Both the position numbers and the translations under genes were made by a program. From Calycina herbarum (lineage: Eukaryota > Ascomycota > Leotiomycetes > Helotiales > Pezizellaceae): a stretch of 64,000 nucleotides of DNA. Position 1 is the first letter of the stretch, and the number at the start of each line of letters is the position of its first letter. The notes below the pieces were generated by a model. It was given only the letters and a program-made list of their open reading frames with translations. It had not been told where the DNA came from and did no database searches. This document shows positions 45,056-57,170 of the stretch, piece by piece. Location of the stretch: contig LLEY01000061.1 in NCBI GenBank assembly GCA_001414485.1, positions 124,001-188,000 of the forward strand, in the 5' to 3' direction.

Positions 45056-46491
45056 ATGTATTCCTCACTCCCCATTCTCTCAATTTCTCTCGTTCTCTCT
45101 TCATCGGGAGTTTTCGCTCATACACCCAACTCCTACTCCTTCGAACCCCTAAAACACCTAGCAGGTGTAGCACCTCCTTTCGATCCCCTCGATCCCCCTC
45201 TCGATCCAGCTCCCCCACAGGGTTGCAACGTAACACGAGCCGCCTACCTAGTCCGTCACGCAGCCATATTCGCAAACGACTTTGACTACGAAGAATATAT
45301 CGAGCCCTTTGTGCAAAAGCTCGCCAATACAACAGTAGATTGGTCCAAAATCCCTGATCTCTCGTTCCTAGCAACATGGAAAAATCCCATTACCGATGCG
45401 GAGCAGGAAATGCTTACCAGAAGTGGAAAACTTGAGGCTACGAGATTAGGTGTGGATATTGCGCAGAGATATCAGAGTTTGAGGACCCCGAAGAAGATCT
45501 GGACTAGTACGGCGGAGAGGACTGTTAAGAGTGCTAAGAGTCTGAGTTGGGGGCTGGCGGATGATGCGGGGGAGGTGGAGGTTGTGGAGATTTCGGAGGG
45601 GAAGAAGGAGGGGGCGGATAGTTTGACGCCTTATGGGAGTTGTGATGCGTATAGCTCGAGTGCTGGGAGTGATCAATCATCCGTAAGCCTCCCTAACCCA
45701 AATTCCTCGTCCCTGACTTCGCTAACATATTCTTCCGAAAACAGGAGTTCCAAAAAGTGTATACTGCACCAGTGAAAGCTCGTTTCAACGCCGAAGCACC
45801 AGTCTTCAACTTCACCACAAAAGACATATACGCCATCTCCCTGCTCTGCGGTTACGAAACCGTGATCCGTGGTTCCTCGCCCTTTTGCTCCCTCGATTTA
45901 CTGTCTCCAAATGAATGGCTGGGATTCGAATACGCGAATGACGTGCAGTATCATTACAACACCGGTTACGGAAATCCCGCATCAGGAGCTATTGGATTTC
46001 CTTGGGTGAACGCTACATTCCAAACTTTGATGTCCGAGCAAAACAGTCAATCGAATTCAACAACAGACCAAGATCTTTATATTTCCTTCACGCACCGAGA
46101 ACTTCCTCCCACCGTTTTGGTAGCACTTGGACTATTCAACAACTCAGCGTTCTCGGGCTCAAACAATATCAACGGTACCATGCCAACAGATCGCATCAAC
46201 CATCGACGAGCATGGAAGAGTAGCAATATCCTTCAATTCCTCACCAACGTCGCGGTGGAGAAAATGGAGTGCGACTCCTTTGCTTTCGATAAAGGAACGT
46301 ACTATAGAGTTCTGGTCAATGATTCGCCGCAGAGTCTGGATGGGTGTTCGGATGGGCCGGGGGAAAGTTGTAAGGGGGAGAGTATGGGTGCTTGGTTGGA
46401 TGGGAGAGCGGAGGTGGTGGGCAGGTTTGGGGAGGTTTGTCAGGTTAGCTATGCGAATAGTACTGATGTTTTGGGGATTTATGGGATGTGA
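45056..46491 (+). CDS. Secreted histidine acid phosphatase-like protein
   Basis: Exons 45056-45682 and 45745-46491 encode 457 aa. The signal peptide is MYSSLPILSISLVLSSSGVF with cleavage near AHTPN. The phosphohistidine motif appears as AAYLVRHAAIFAND (RH at 67-68), with Ala in place of the usual Gly of RHG. A second active-site region, ISFTHRELPPTV, replaces the usual HD. Supporting landmarks are TRSGKLEATRLGVDIAQRY and KIWTSTAERTVKSAKS. Many NxS/T sites fit an extracellular glycoprotein. The family hydrolyses phosphomonoesters or phytate; the altered motifs may change activity. The protein ends with a Cys-rich stretch and GIYGM. Confidence 0.82.
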
Positions 46492-46570
46492 GGGGGATGG
46501 GGATGGGGATGGGGAGGAAAGAGAATGGGGAGGAAAGAGAATGGTGGGGGAGGAAATGGTGAGGGAGGGG
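46490..46570. repeat. G-rich minisatellite in the 3' flank of the phosphatase gene
   Basis: Three GGGGAT units are followed by two copies of a GGGGAGGAAAGAGAAT-type unit and a decayed third, starting just after the stop codon. This simple tandem repeat lies in the 3' UTR region. Confidence 0.8.
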
Positions 46571-47744
46571 TAATGGGATAGAGGCTTTAATTCTAATGTT
46601 TATATTTTAGGGAAGGGAATGGAATGGAAAATAATTAAGTTTTGATTTTTTTTTAACGATTCTTGAAGCCGATCCGATTGGAATTAGGCGTTGTTGAGAC
46701 TTGGGGTTTGAATCTCCTTAACGAATTGAACTTCTAATTCTCTCCTCAATGTCCCGAGCAATGTTTAGTTACATCGAAAAGCTTAGCGCGCTTTGCCAAT
46801 CTTGTACTGTCATGATTTTTCTTCCACTCTGCAAGTCATAAGATTGGAGCGGTGGAGAATATTACTTTGCGATTTTGTTCCTGTTGGGGGGGGGAAAGAG
46901 TATGTTGTATTAAAACTCTATACTCTACCAATTATGTACTTTACGTAGCAAATATAAACAGGTATTATTTCTATCACTATTTTTGTTACATCCTAACCTT
47001 TATTAACAAAAACCCTGAATACTTCTTAACTCTTAACCCCCTGAACCCCCTGAACCTAATAGCCTATATGTCATCGCTCTTTGAAGATCTGGACACTTTA
47101 TCTGCTATGCCTTTTAGTATATAGGTCTTCTTGTTTATAAGCTATTATACGCAATCTGCTAATTGCAAATAGCGGGGTGTGTTTTGTCCTCGCTTAAGTG
47201 GTTTTATTTATTAGTACGGTGTGTTGTACTTAATTTATTAGAGTGAGAATTAAAAGGGGGGGGGGGGGGGAAGGTGCGGAACTCTATATGGTGGATATGG
47301 AGTATGTACAGAAATCGGGTCGGATTTCTGATTTGGGAATGGGAGAGCGGGGATGTGTAAGAGTCTTTTTGTTGGTAGTGGTATTCCTTGATTTGTGAAA
47401 GACCGAATTACAGTAAGCGATACGAAGAAAGCTTAAGAGTATGGGGAGAATGTGTATAAAGAAGGGAGTGAGAGTGAGAGGGTCAGTTGCGAAGTATCAG
47501 TGTCAGGGATTATCAGATTGAATAGTCGAGAGTCCGTAGTAAATGAAATTTGTTGTTAAATTTGATGCGTTAAGGGGGAAACTCTGCGGGCGGGGTTGGA
47601 CCATGTTTTCAAATCTTTCTTATTTTTATTTGGATTGATGTCTATTAGATCAAGGCGGACAAAGAAAGGAAGAGTGAAGAGTATAGATGGAGGCCAATGC
47701 TTAAGCGAGAATAAGAAATGGATGGGCAGCCTCCAAACTAAATT
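46571..47744. other. Gene-poor region before the P450-rich block
   Basis: No gene is supported. It includes two CCCCCTGAA units near 47036-47055 and a homopolymer of about 14 G near 47257-47270. The DNA near 46900-47240 is AT-rich and may be degraded repeat, but has no coding trace. Confidence 0.4.
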
Positions 47745-49388
47745 CTACTTTTCAATCTCATTCCATGTGAAATTCCATTTCCCGCTTTGAGCAGCAGTTC
47801 GGGGACGAACCTTGAGGTCAATATCAGAGATTGGGGTCAGAATGGAAGTCGTTATGTGTGGACGACTCTTTGGCATTTCCCAGGGACCATTATCGCGAGG
47901 TGAGAGATTATATTTCAGAATTGTTATAATGAGAACAATCATGATTTCTTTCATAGCGAGATGTCGACCCGGGCATACGGAGGCACCACTACCAAAGGAG
48001 CGATATGCCGATGCTGGGTACCGGGTATTTTGTTCCCCTGGCTTATGTTGCAAAAACCTTCGGGGATTGAAGGTTGAGAATGATGGGCCCCATATATTTT
48101 CGTTGTTATGGAGTTCGGCGGATGGGATTAGCAAGATTGAATCTTTCTTGAGGAAGTATTCATTTTCGATCCATGTGTCTTTGAGTACCACTCGTCCGGA
48201 TGCGTTGGTGGACTGTACTCGCAGAGTTTCTTGTATGAGAGATGTGAGAAGGGGACAGCCGGAAATCACCTCTCCGAGATCAACTTCGTGGAGGAGACCA
48301 TCTGGTCCTGAAGTAGATTTGATGAATTTTCCAAAGGTCGTTCGTAATTCTTGTAGAAGAGGTTGTTGAGAGTAGACATAGTATAGAGCCCAAGCTGTTG
48401 CCGGAACGGTGTTTACTAGTAACCCATAGCAAACACTGAGATCAAAATGCTCGATATCCTGGAGTGAAACGCCGTAATCTTGGTGGACTTCGTAGCGTGA
48501 TTGAACCACCCGAGACCCTGTTTTATATCCCTCCGATGCATAATATTGCTTGAAGGCCTGGAATAGCGTCTGTCGACCGCGATTTCCTTTTGGTGCAATT
48601 AGGCCTGGAAATTTGTTTAGTCCCAGAAGAGCAAAGTCTTTATCGATGGCCCTATAAGAAGTCAGATGCATACCGAAAGAAATTTCTGCTTGCTCACCAG
48701 AACCCTGCTTCCACTTTTGGATCTTGAAATGGATTGTCGCTTACTCCAAATATCGCGTCGGTACTCGCTTTTGTGACGATCTTTCTAGTCCAAGCGAATA
48801 ATGGGAAGTCCTTTGTCCCATTGCTGGATTGATCTTCCCAGGACAGAAGCTTCTTCATGCTTTCAAAAAAAGCAAGAGTCGTGCGATTTAAGTCTTTCCC
48901 TGGAGCCATGGCAGAATGCATCACCTTTAGTGTCTCATTTCTGCAACATTGCGCCTCGTCACTGTCTGCATCCTTGGCTAATGCCTCGAGTCCTTCTGGC
49001 GTTGGTACCAAAAGTCTTTTGGCAAACTGTACCACGTATGGAGCGAAAGATATCGTTTTCGAATTTCGATCAACTGCGGCAACAAGTTTGGGCGAATTAA
49101 CAATGTAGATTTGGTTTCCTGGAACCGGGAGGGTGTAGATTGGGAATGGGAAGTCATGACTACACCAGTATTAGTTAGGGTTACGTAAATTTCAAGTACA
49201 TGGAAAACATGCCTCATTTTGGTATAATATCGTGAGCCATCGCGAAGCATCCCAATCAAGTGACCAATGTAAGGAATCTTTTGGCGAATAAGTGGAGGCT
49301 CCTTGGGGTGGCAAGGTATAGCTTTGAATTTTTGAAGTAGAATCAAGAGACATGCAACACCACCAGCAAAATAAAGATACCAGCTCAT
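47745..49388 (-). CDS. Cytochrome P450 (CYP7/CYP8-like class), gene A of the cluster
   Basis: Exons 49213-49388, 48698-49159 and 47745-48651 close in phase to 514 aa. The N-terminal anchor is SWYLYFAGGVACLLILLQ. The haem loop is FGSGASVCPGRHLAMKE and the ExxR motif is QETLRV. The I-helix region, LLVNTVPATAWALYYVYS, has no acidic-Thr pair but the N-T-x-P-A-x-x-W pattern of CYP8 (prostacyclin-synthase)-like fungal P450s. Intron 1 appears to start GC (exon ends ATGAG, intron GCATGT), since only that junction keeps the frame into SHDFPFPIYTLPV. The substrate is unknown. It is related to the P450 at 50193 and the one at the right edge. Confidence 0.85.
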
Positions 49389-50192
49389 CGTGAGGCGCAA
49401 GCTGATTCTGTTCAAAATTAAGTTGAATATTGGAAAGAAAGACATCGAGTAGCACTGTCGAGACTAGTTCTCCGGGGGCTACCAAAACCCCCCAAATGTC
49501 ACGATGTTGGTTTGGTTGCTACAGAATGGCCACTTCTGGTTAATTGATAAAACCAACCGACGTGCAGATTTTGTTGGAACCCCGATGCACATCTTCAGTG
49601 CCGGGTATTCCAACAAGACCTGCAATACTACCATCTCGATGATATCGAAGCCTCGCATCTGTTATCCAACAGATCTGTCAAAATCTTCATGTGAAATACG
49701 ATCTGCAAGGGGACGACGGCATTAGCACCCCGGAACTCGAGCTGAAAACAATAATATCTGTGTTGGAAGGCTCATCAGATGTCAGGGTTTAGGTTGCATG
49801 CGTCGTATATGCAATTGGTAGTGGTTCATCTTTACCGGGTACATATGGTGTACGTACAACACATGATCACGATGTAACTTGCCATTTTGAAGCCCCTTGT
49901 TGTTGGCATCTTGAAACGAAAAGTGGGGGCTGTTTTCACATCTTCCCCGTTTTTAGCGCCGACCACTAGTCAGACCTTCCGACTAGACTCGGTCTGTTTT
50001 ATGGGCGGTTATGAGGTCGGGTTAAAAGTTGGTATCTTTATCACCTATTTTGGAACTCCCATGTCATATTTAATGCGTAATCTTTAGTAAGTTTCTATAG
50101 GTAGCACCGAATCCAATATTCCTTTCGGTTCCGCTATAATTATATCACAAGTAACCGAAAGTACATAGGAGTAATGATACACACTCCTCAAG
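49389..50192. other. Intergenic between two minus-strand P450 genes
   Basis: The promoter of the 47.7 kb P450 should lie here. No gene or clear regulatory motif was seen. Confidence 0.4.
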
Positions 50193-52012
50193 CTACCCTT
50201 GTAAAGCCCTTCTGCGAATTCTAAATGGAACCTGATTCTTCGGCTTTCGAACTCCGAAGCCAAATCGGGGTGAGCAAAACTCGACTGGGTTCTCACCCAA
50301 AATCTCGATATCAAACATTGTTGCAAACATTGCAAATGATACTAACATGAAGCGTTTTGCCAGAAGTCTTCCAGGGCAAGCGTGATGGCCTCCTTTTGAA
50401 GTGTCAGTCGTTGCAAATTTCTGTCTTGAATAGATAAACTTACCACCAAAAGGAATCCAAGCTCCCTCAAGGCCGTCCGTACTATAGTAGATATCCCGGG
50501 ATTTGATTGAAGAAGGATATTTCTGACCGTTGAATGGCTTGGCAGGACCGCTTTGGGCATCCTTCGGATCAACAAGAAATCGTCGAGCCCAGAAATTGTC
50601 CAGCGGGAACCTCATGTCCCTTGTGTTCCATGCGGATTCATCTGTATGTGCGAGCCATGTGTTGACTAAAATAAGCTTGTTGCTTGGAATGATAGAATTG
50701 CCAACAGTCAAAGGACGATGCGGGGAACATCGCGGAATGTGTATCTGAACACCAAACCGAAGTGTTTCAGCATACATTGAGAGTATGAGTGGATCCTTCT
50801 CCAGCAATTTGTAGTCATTCTTGATCGTCTGAAAGTTGCGTTTCTTGATTTCTGCAAGTAATTGCTGGTCACCGAAGGCCTGCAATGCAAGAGTCATCGA
50901 TGAAGGAACCACATTTGTGACAGTCCTATTATATGTTAAATTTGAAAAAAATCCTGAGAGAAAACACTTACGCCCACAGTAATCCAAGATCAGTCGAAGC
51001 CACAGAATCGGGATCCTGACCTTTGACGCTCGTTAGAAGCTCATAGCGTTCTCTGATCATTTTCGAGCCCCAGATGTCATCGAATGATGAGTTGCAACAC
51101 CCCGGCTCTATCTTTGTTTGTCGCCGGACGCTTTGATGCCATCTTTTAACACAAAGTACCAATTTATCTCGGAGTTTATAAGCTTCGGGAAGCCAGAATT
51201 TTGGAATTCGCTTCGCTAGGCTTATAATCACTTTGTCGTATTCCCAAAGGTCATAAACGAGGTCCGGATTTTGGGCAATGATTTCCGATCCAAAAATTGA
51301 CTTGATGACTGCTGAACCCATATGTTCTTCGAAGAATGCGCGAAGATCTGGGAGTTCCTGCCACTCACTGAATATTGGCGCTGATGACCATGTTTCTTCA
51401 AGTGACTTCTCGAATCGAGTGCATGTCGGTTCAAAGCCGGAACCAAGAAATCCCTCGAGCAGATTCTCATGAGTTAGGTAACTTACACGGTTGTCATGTG
51501 TTACATGACTATCTTCGATCGGCTTTTTCTGAGATCCGGAGGTGTCTGAGGTGTAACTGTGGACAGCTTCCTCACTCATTCCAAAACAATATTTCAATAC
51601 GATGCCATACGAGATAGTGACCGTAAGCTGGGCCGTTCTGAACAAATCTGTGATATTTTTGGACCCTTGAACAAGATACAAATCATCGTTGAGTAAAGCT
51701 ATTCGGATGGCGGATTGTTCTCGAAATAAACGACTAGAAAAATTAGGTATTTAATTTAATTACGGCAGGGGGTGTAACTTACGACCCCTTGGCAAGAAGC
51801 TCCATACCGTTGAATAGAAAAAGAATGGTGCTTTTTAAGAGAGGAAGTGTATAAGGCAAGGTCGGTGGAATCGCGGTTCTCCATTTTCCCTCCCGGACTC
51901 TACGCTGTTGAATCTTGAAGGAAGCGAGGTTTTTGAGTGCCAGAACAACCAAGAGTAATAAAAATATTATCATAAGCTTGAGAGTTTGACCTAAAATGTC
52001 TTGGAGTTCCAT
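50193..52012 (-). CDS. Cytochrome P450 (CYP7/CYP8-like class), gene B of the cluster
   Basis: Exons 51783-52012, 50972-51733, 50444-50925 and 50193-50392 close in phase to 557 aa. The anchor is LKLMIIFLLLLVVLALK. The I-helix region is LLWATVTNVVPSSM, again without the acidic-Thr pair. The ExxR motif is AETLRF, and the haem loop FGGGHHACPGR spans the last 51-bp intron. A polar insertion (SYTSDTSGSQKKPIEDS) lies in the middle. It is adjacent to and in the same direction as gene A, and their I-helix similarity suggests an old tandem duplication. The ATG at 52012 was chosen because it gives the anchor directly. Confidence 0.85.
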
Positions 52013-52822
52013 TGCTGTGTTGATGGTAAACGCAAGTATCTCGAAATTCAGAAATTCTTGGAGTGAAAAATAGTGAGCGTTAGTGGAAGACAAGAAATAT
52101 GGTTAAAATCCACTCCTGAGTTTTGATATTATTTATCAAATCCAATCGAGGGCATTACAAGAAGTCTAGTTCATCCCTGCTGTATTATTAGCAAGGTGCG
52201 CCGTTGGATAGGCAGTTGGACCCAGGGGGGCTCCAAAATATTTCCCACAAATTGACGCCGACGCTCCCCCCGCTGCAGTCATATTCTTCAAGTGTGTTGG
52301 CCCCTGTCCCGAGGTGAGTAAGATCACATCTTTGCCTCCGTTGGCCAGATGTCTTTCTTGCTCAGCCGCACAACTGCATCGAATTCAAGTACTTGCAGAC
52401 TATGGTGGGGTATCTAGTTGGTTCTATGTTGGGAAGTTTAGGCTGGAAAAATGCAACTAATCAGCGTAGGCTTGAGCAAATACTTCCAAATTTAGTGATA
52501 GAGGGGTATTTCGAGCGATTCTTGAAAATGCGATGTTCAAACTGAATGTTTTGTTTATTTCAAATGGAACTATTTTAAAACATCTCGGTACGTATGATCC
52601 TCAGGAGTCAGAATATCTTCTTACAACTTCCTCCTAATAACTCCACGAGATGCTGCCTTGGAACTCTCACACTACACAACCGTGATCCATCTCGTTTCCT
52701 ACAATCATTGCCAATGAAACCAGTACAGTTTGTAATGATAACCAGAGTACTCTCATGTAGCCGCTTTAACATTGTTAGGAGCAGGAAATTCGTATGGACT
52801 TTTAATCTCATTGTCCTTTCCT
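52013..52822. other. Intergenic, promoter of P450 gene B and 3' flank of the receptor gene
   Basis: Frames here are short, and no gene is supported. Confidence 0.4.
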
Positions 52823-54088
52823 TTAGGAGCGTCCGTAATGTCCCTTGACATGAATACTATTTAGAGGAACGATGTGAGTTTGGCTATCCAGTCTTTCATT
52901 CCTCCAAGTACCTTGTGATGTAGAGTCTGTCCTTGTGCCAGATGTGGATGTGAAGTAAGACATCAAAGCTTTGCGAGACCAGGCAGATGAACCACCAGTA
53001 CCGGAGATTTGAGTTTTCGTTTGTCCCTGTTCACTCTTAGAGTGCGAGTGTACGAAAAGTTGGCGGAAAGATGCGACACAAGCAATCGTGATGGCTAATC
53101 CTGCTAGTTAGCACAATGAACTTTTAGTGTGACGCAAGGAAACTTACAAGTTGACATCTCAACATTACTCCATAAATAGAGCCAAGATATGTCAACATGC
53201 CGGTTCTTCGAACTGACAACTGCCACTCGAATTATGGACACTACGACAACAACAATAATTGCTGAAAACAGACTGAATAAGATCAGCTTTTTCTTGAGTG
53301 GTATCCGAACATTCCAAAGCATCATAATGGGAATAGACAAGACTATTTGAAACCTGTCAGCTTTCAGTTCAAACTCTAGAATATGTAAACTTACTGCAAA
53401 AGTCGGAAATACCGTCGAGGGCGCAGTTTGCAAAGAATGTATTATTATCGAATTGAATTGCATCTTGCTTTGTACAATATGCTATGAGGTATTAGTATTT
53501 AGTAGAATAGTAGCAAGGGGAGAGCTTACATATGATGTAAATGAGAGAACTTAGAGAGCATTTGTAGTTGATATCGCCGATGCATGCAAAGTATGTTGAT
53601 ACAGTAATGAATAGCACACACCACCACCAGATTTTGTGAATCTTGACTTCGTAACCTATTCTTTTGAAGAATAGCAAGAACCCAAGCTTTACACTCCAGA
53701 GGGAAGTGTAAAACAGTATTGTGAATGGAGCAATGGTGTGCAGGAATTTCTCATCCTTTTCCAGGAATTCTGGGTATATGGGCATATTCCCCGAAGCTAT
53801 TGCATACTGATCATACAGCGTGGGTGCCTGTTTCTGCCAGAGGATTGACGAAGCTAATAATATAATCCAGGCAAGTATGACGAAGTAATCATCCGATAGA
53901 AGTTTTCGAAAAGCGCGGATTCTCACGAAGAGGCGAAATGCGACGAAGCATAGCGATATGGAGGTCCCTGCCCACAACACTCCCTACCAGGGTTAAAGCT
54001 CGACTCATCGATGAGAGAATTGCAGGAGATAACCTACAAAAAATACGGGCTGGGCAACTCTTGCGTCTGGAGATACTGGCAAGCTCAT
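52823..54088 (-). CDS. PTH11-like / rhodopsin-domain receptor
   Basis: The first exon starts at ATG 54088 (MSLPVSPDARVAQPVFF). A short intron leads to GVLWAGTSISLCFVAFRLFV. The landmarks are the DDYFVILAWIILLASSILWQ helix, then FTILFYTSLWSVKLGFLLFF with KRIGYEVK, and later FQIVLSIPIMMLWNVRIPLKK, typical of the PTH11/rhodopsin family. The last exon contains LAITIACVASFRQLF, the usual family ending of helix 7, and a polar tail. It ends near TAA 52823-52825. There are roughly five exons; internal boundaries near 53090-53150, 53345-53395 and 53460-53530 are approximate. No CFEM domain is visible. It lies inside the P450/MFS block, where it could be a sensor linked to the pathway or simply a neighbour. 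Confidence 0.72.
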
Positions 54089-54632
54089 TTTTGGAGGTGA
54101 CACTGTCGTTGGCGAATTTGCTTGAGTTGAAGTTTGCTCGAGGAAATTGAGAATTGATATTTTCAAAACTTGAGTATCGGTTGAATGTGTTGCCAGTTTT
54201 GGGGTGTAGATAAGATCATTTAGATGGTAAGTGATGTACTTTGTACACTCATTGGACCTGGCAAAAGTGATTTCCTGACGTTGCTATGTTGGTGAAGAAG
54301 GTCCAACATCTAAGCAACAGGGATTGGCTCCTTCCATTCTTTTGTGGATATGCTGCACACTCATGCACATGCACTTGCCACCCGCCCGCTCCCACTTGCC
54401 CCATTAAAGTTGGAACTATATTACCAACATTATCACAACATTATCACGTCAAAATTACGACCATGGTATTGCGACTTTATCCATGAAACTAAATATAGTC
54501 TGCAAATAGGCGAGAAAGCAAAAGGGTGTGTTTCCAATATGCTGAGGTCTCGGAAGCGAGGGTATATCTTTCACGGTCGCTCTTAATAATGCTTTCATGC
54601 CTGTAACTCCTTAAAGTACAAGAAAAAATATC
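54089..54632. other. Intergenic between receptor gene and receptor fragment
   Basis: No gene was seen; the stretch contains the divergent promoter side of the receptor gene. Confidence 0.4.
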
Positions 54633-54920
54633 ATGGATATCTCTCAAATCGCCAGAGCCATGCCCCAAGAGTCAGACTTGGCGATGTTGATAACTTCTGA
54701 TCGTCCACCCTCTTCCCGTATCACACGATACTTCTGGTTACTTGGGGTACTCTGCCTCGCTCTCATCAGTACGAGAATCCTTACCCGCGTCTACGCTGGA
54801 AAAAGCCTCAAGCTATCTGATTGTACGTTTGAATCACTAAATCTCAACATGGATTTGGGCCCAAAAAGCTAACCATTCCTAGATGGAATTGTTGTTGTGA
54901 CAGTCAGTTTATCTTTTTAG
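54633..54920 (+). pseudogene. N-terminal fragment of a second rhodopsin/PTH11-type receptor
   Basis: The exon from 54633 reads MDISQIARAMPQESDLAML, then the first helix YFWLLGVLCLALISTRILTR and AGKSLKLSD. A short GT-AG intron leads to YGIVVVTVSLSF and a stop near 54918. The layout (short N-terminus, first helix, R-x-Y-x-x-K loop, D-Y start of helix 2) is that of PTH11-like receptors, but the protein stops after the start of helix 2 and only 200 bp separate it from the next gene. It is best read as a truncated relic. Confidence 0.55.
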
Positions 54921-55118
54921 ACCATCCTCGGCATTTTTTAACGTTATCTTAGATTTTTGTGTGTTTTAGATTGTGCAGAAAGACACATTTTATCGTTTTG
55001 TGAGAGAGGCTGAACGGACTTGATGGATATCAGATGGAAGAGAGACAATTTTTGTATTATGAATTAAGTTTGAGAAACATGGAAATTATTCAACCCATCA
55101 CAATTGTCCACGGACTGA

Positions 55119-57170
55119 TCAAACTGTACTCCCATTATCTTCTCTCATTTCAACTGATTGTGTGCCAGTTCCAGTTTTCCTCTCTTCAGCAACTTTTTTG
55201 GCATTGAGCCATTCCATCCCCAAAGTGAACGGTACAGATGCTGCAACGAGGGCCACAGAAAGTATCATAGTTCGGCTGATAGCAGTATTCCAAATCAATC
55301 GTAAAATTTTCAGAGCCTCGGGGGTTGCAACAAGTAGCTGGAGATTGGCAGCCCCAGCAGTGATTACTGCCTCACTAGAAACACCTGGAAGCTGTTTCGT
55401 TACTTCATCGAGAAGCGTGGATATAGTAATGGTCTGTCCCATGGAGATAGCGATTGCACTGTTTATCAACAAATTAGTTTCCTATAGAAATCTCAGCAAG
55501 GCCTGGATAACTCACCCTCCTAGTTGGTAAAACAATACAGCAATTGCTGTAGAGTATTAGCGGGAATCAGTAAACCGAGATATTCATGCTCACCATTGCC
55601 TGTTGGAATATCCTCGTCACTATTCAATGGTCAGTCGATTTACATATTTGTAGGGAAAGAGTCAAGAGGCTTACTTCAAGGTTATTTGAACAGCAGTGTA
55701 TGGTAGCTGCATAGCAATTCCCATCCCGATACCCGAAACGACTAGGTAGGTAGCCCAAAGTACGGTAGGTGTAGAAGGAGTCAATTGGGTCAATAGTGCC
55801 GTACCAATGACACACACAACTTCCCCGACAATCATGTAAGGCACCTTTCTTCATGTCAGCTTAACATATAAGGCGAAGAGAGTGGTTCATAACTTACATA
55901 GTGTCCCCAAGTTTTCACAAGAGCACCGACAATAACTAAGGAGACCATAGCAGAAAGCAGGAGAGGGATGAAATCCTCCCCACTTTTGATGGGATCTACA
56001 CCATAGACCGCTTGGAAATAAAAGGGAAGGAAGAACACGTTCTGTTGATAAATGCCAGTTAGTACGATCTGGAGTTTTCTGTTTCCTTCGAAAAGCGGGT
56101 TCAATCACTCACCACGTAGTTCGAGGCACCTAAAAAGAAGAGTACCATGGCCCCAGTCCATATTGACCTTTTTTTCAAAACTCGAAGAGGAATCAAGGCT
56201 CGATCTTTTCTTCTCCATAGCAGATAGGAAAATGCACTGGCAAAAAGAACGAACAGAACTAATAAAATGATAACGGTAGGTGAGCTCCACGGCTTCGTCT
56301 GACCACCCCATTGCAACGCCAGCAGGAGACAACAGATAGTCGCAATGAATACAACACAGCTCAAAGGATCCATGCTATCAAGTTTCTTCCTCAATGAAGC
56401 TCTTCTATGCTCGTTTTGTGCACCCTTAATCTTAAGGAAGATTGAGAGTAAAACCAATACCACGGCGCCAATTGGAAGATTTCTGTGAGGACCCAATATG
56501 TTAGTTACATGACACTTGAGACCAGTCAAGAGGAGCACATACATCCAGAAGCACCATCTCCAAGTAGCCTTTTGTGTAAAGACTCCACCAAGAGGCGGAC
56601 CAATACAAACGGCGAAAATAAAAACACTGATAACAATTCCCATATACAATGGCCGCTTCTCGAGCGCAACCACTTGTCCGATAATACTGAGAGCACCCTG
56701 AAGAACGCCAGCAGCACCCATTCCAGCAATCGCTCTTCCAAGTATGAACATACTAGACGTAGTTGCCGCCGCACAGAGGATAGTTCCAACTTAAAATAGT
56801 TAGCCAAAAGTTGGGGCCGGGGGCTGTTCTTTTTGGCCGCACCTTCGAAAATCAGTATAGAAGCGCGATAAATAGCATCGGTGTTGAAAGACTTGTACAT
56901 AGTGCCGTATATCGGTTGAAACGCTGTGAGGGTGATGAGGTACGCTGTCCCATACCATGCCACATCCTGAAGTGAGTGGAACTCGGAAGATATCTTAGGA
57001 ATGGCAACATTGATGATATTGGTGTCAATTGCAATGAGGAAGTCGCCAAAAAAGAGGCAGGCAATAACAATACCAAGTTTCCAGGATTCCAAGTACTCTG
57101 GCGCATCGTTTTCCGATAGGGCTGTCGTCCCTACGATATCCCCCTTCGTCTGGGGTGGTGTTTTTTCCAT
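55119..57170 (-). CDS. MFS efflux transporter (DHA14 drug:H+ antiporter type)
   Basis: The start is ATG 57170. The protein has about 14 membrane segments spread over seven or more short exons. Landmarks are the first helix ACLFFGDFLIAIDTNIINVA with IPKISSEFHSLQDVAWYGTA, then LTAFQPIYGTMYKSF and the motif-C-like GPPLGGVFTQKATWRWCFWM followed by NLPIGAVVLVLL. Further landmarks are LDSMDPLSCVVFI, LPFYFQAVYGVDPIKSG, and the last helix MILSVALVAASVPFTLGMEW. These place it in the DHA14 group, proton-driven exporters of toxic or self-made metabolites at the plasma membrane. Its place among P450s and a methyltransferase remnant suggests product export. Internal exon boundaries were only partly resolved. 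Confidence 0.88.

Noticed and set aside
46852..47124. 90-codon plus-strand frame in AT-rich DNA.
   Set aside because: Low-complexity, no domain, and no transposase or secreted-protein hallmark.
1928..47200. The 12-base word CTCGCTTAAGTG occurs at 1928-1939 and at 47189-47200, as if two relics of one element.
   Set aside because: In 64 kb many 12-base matches are expected by chance, and neither side shows further similarity.
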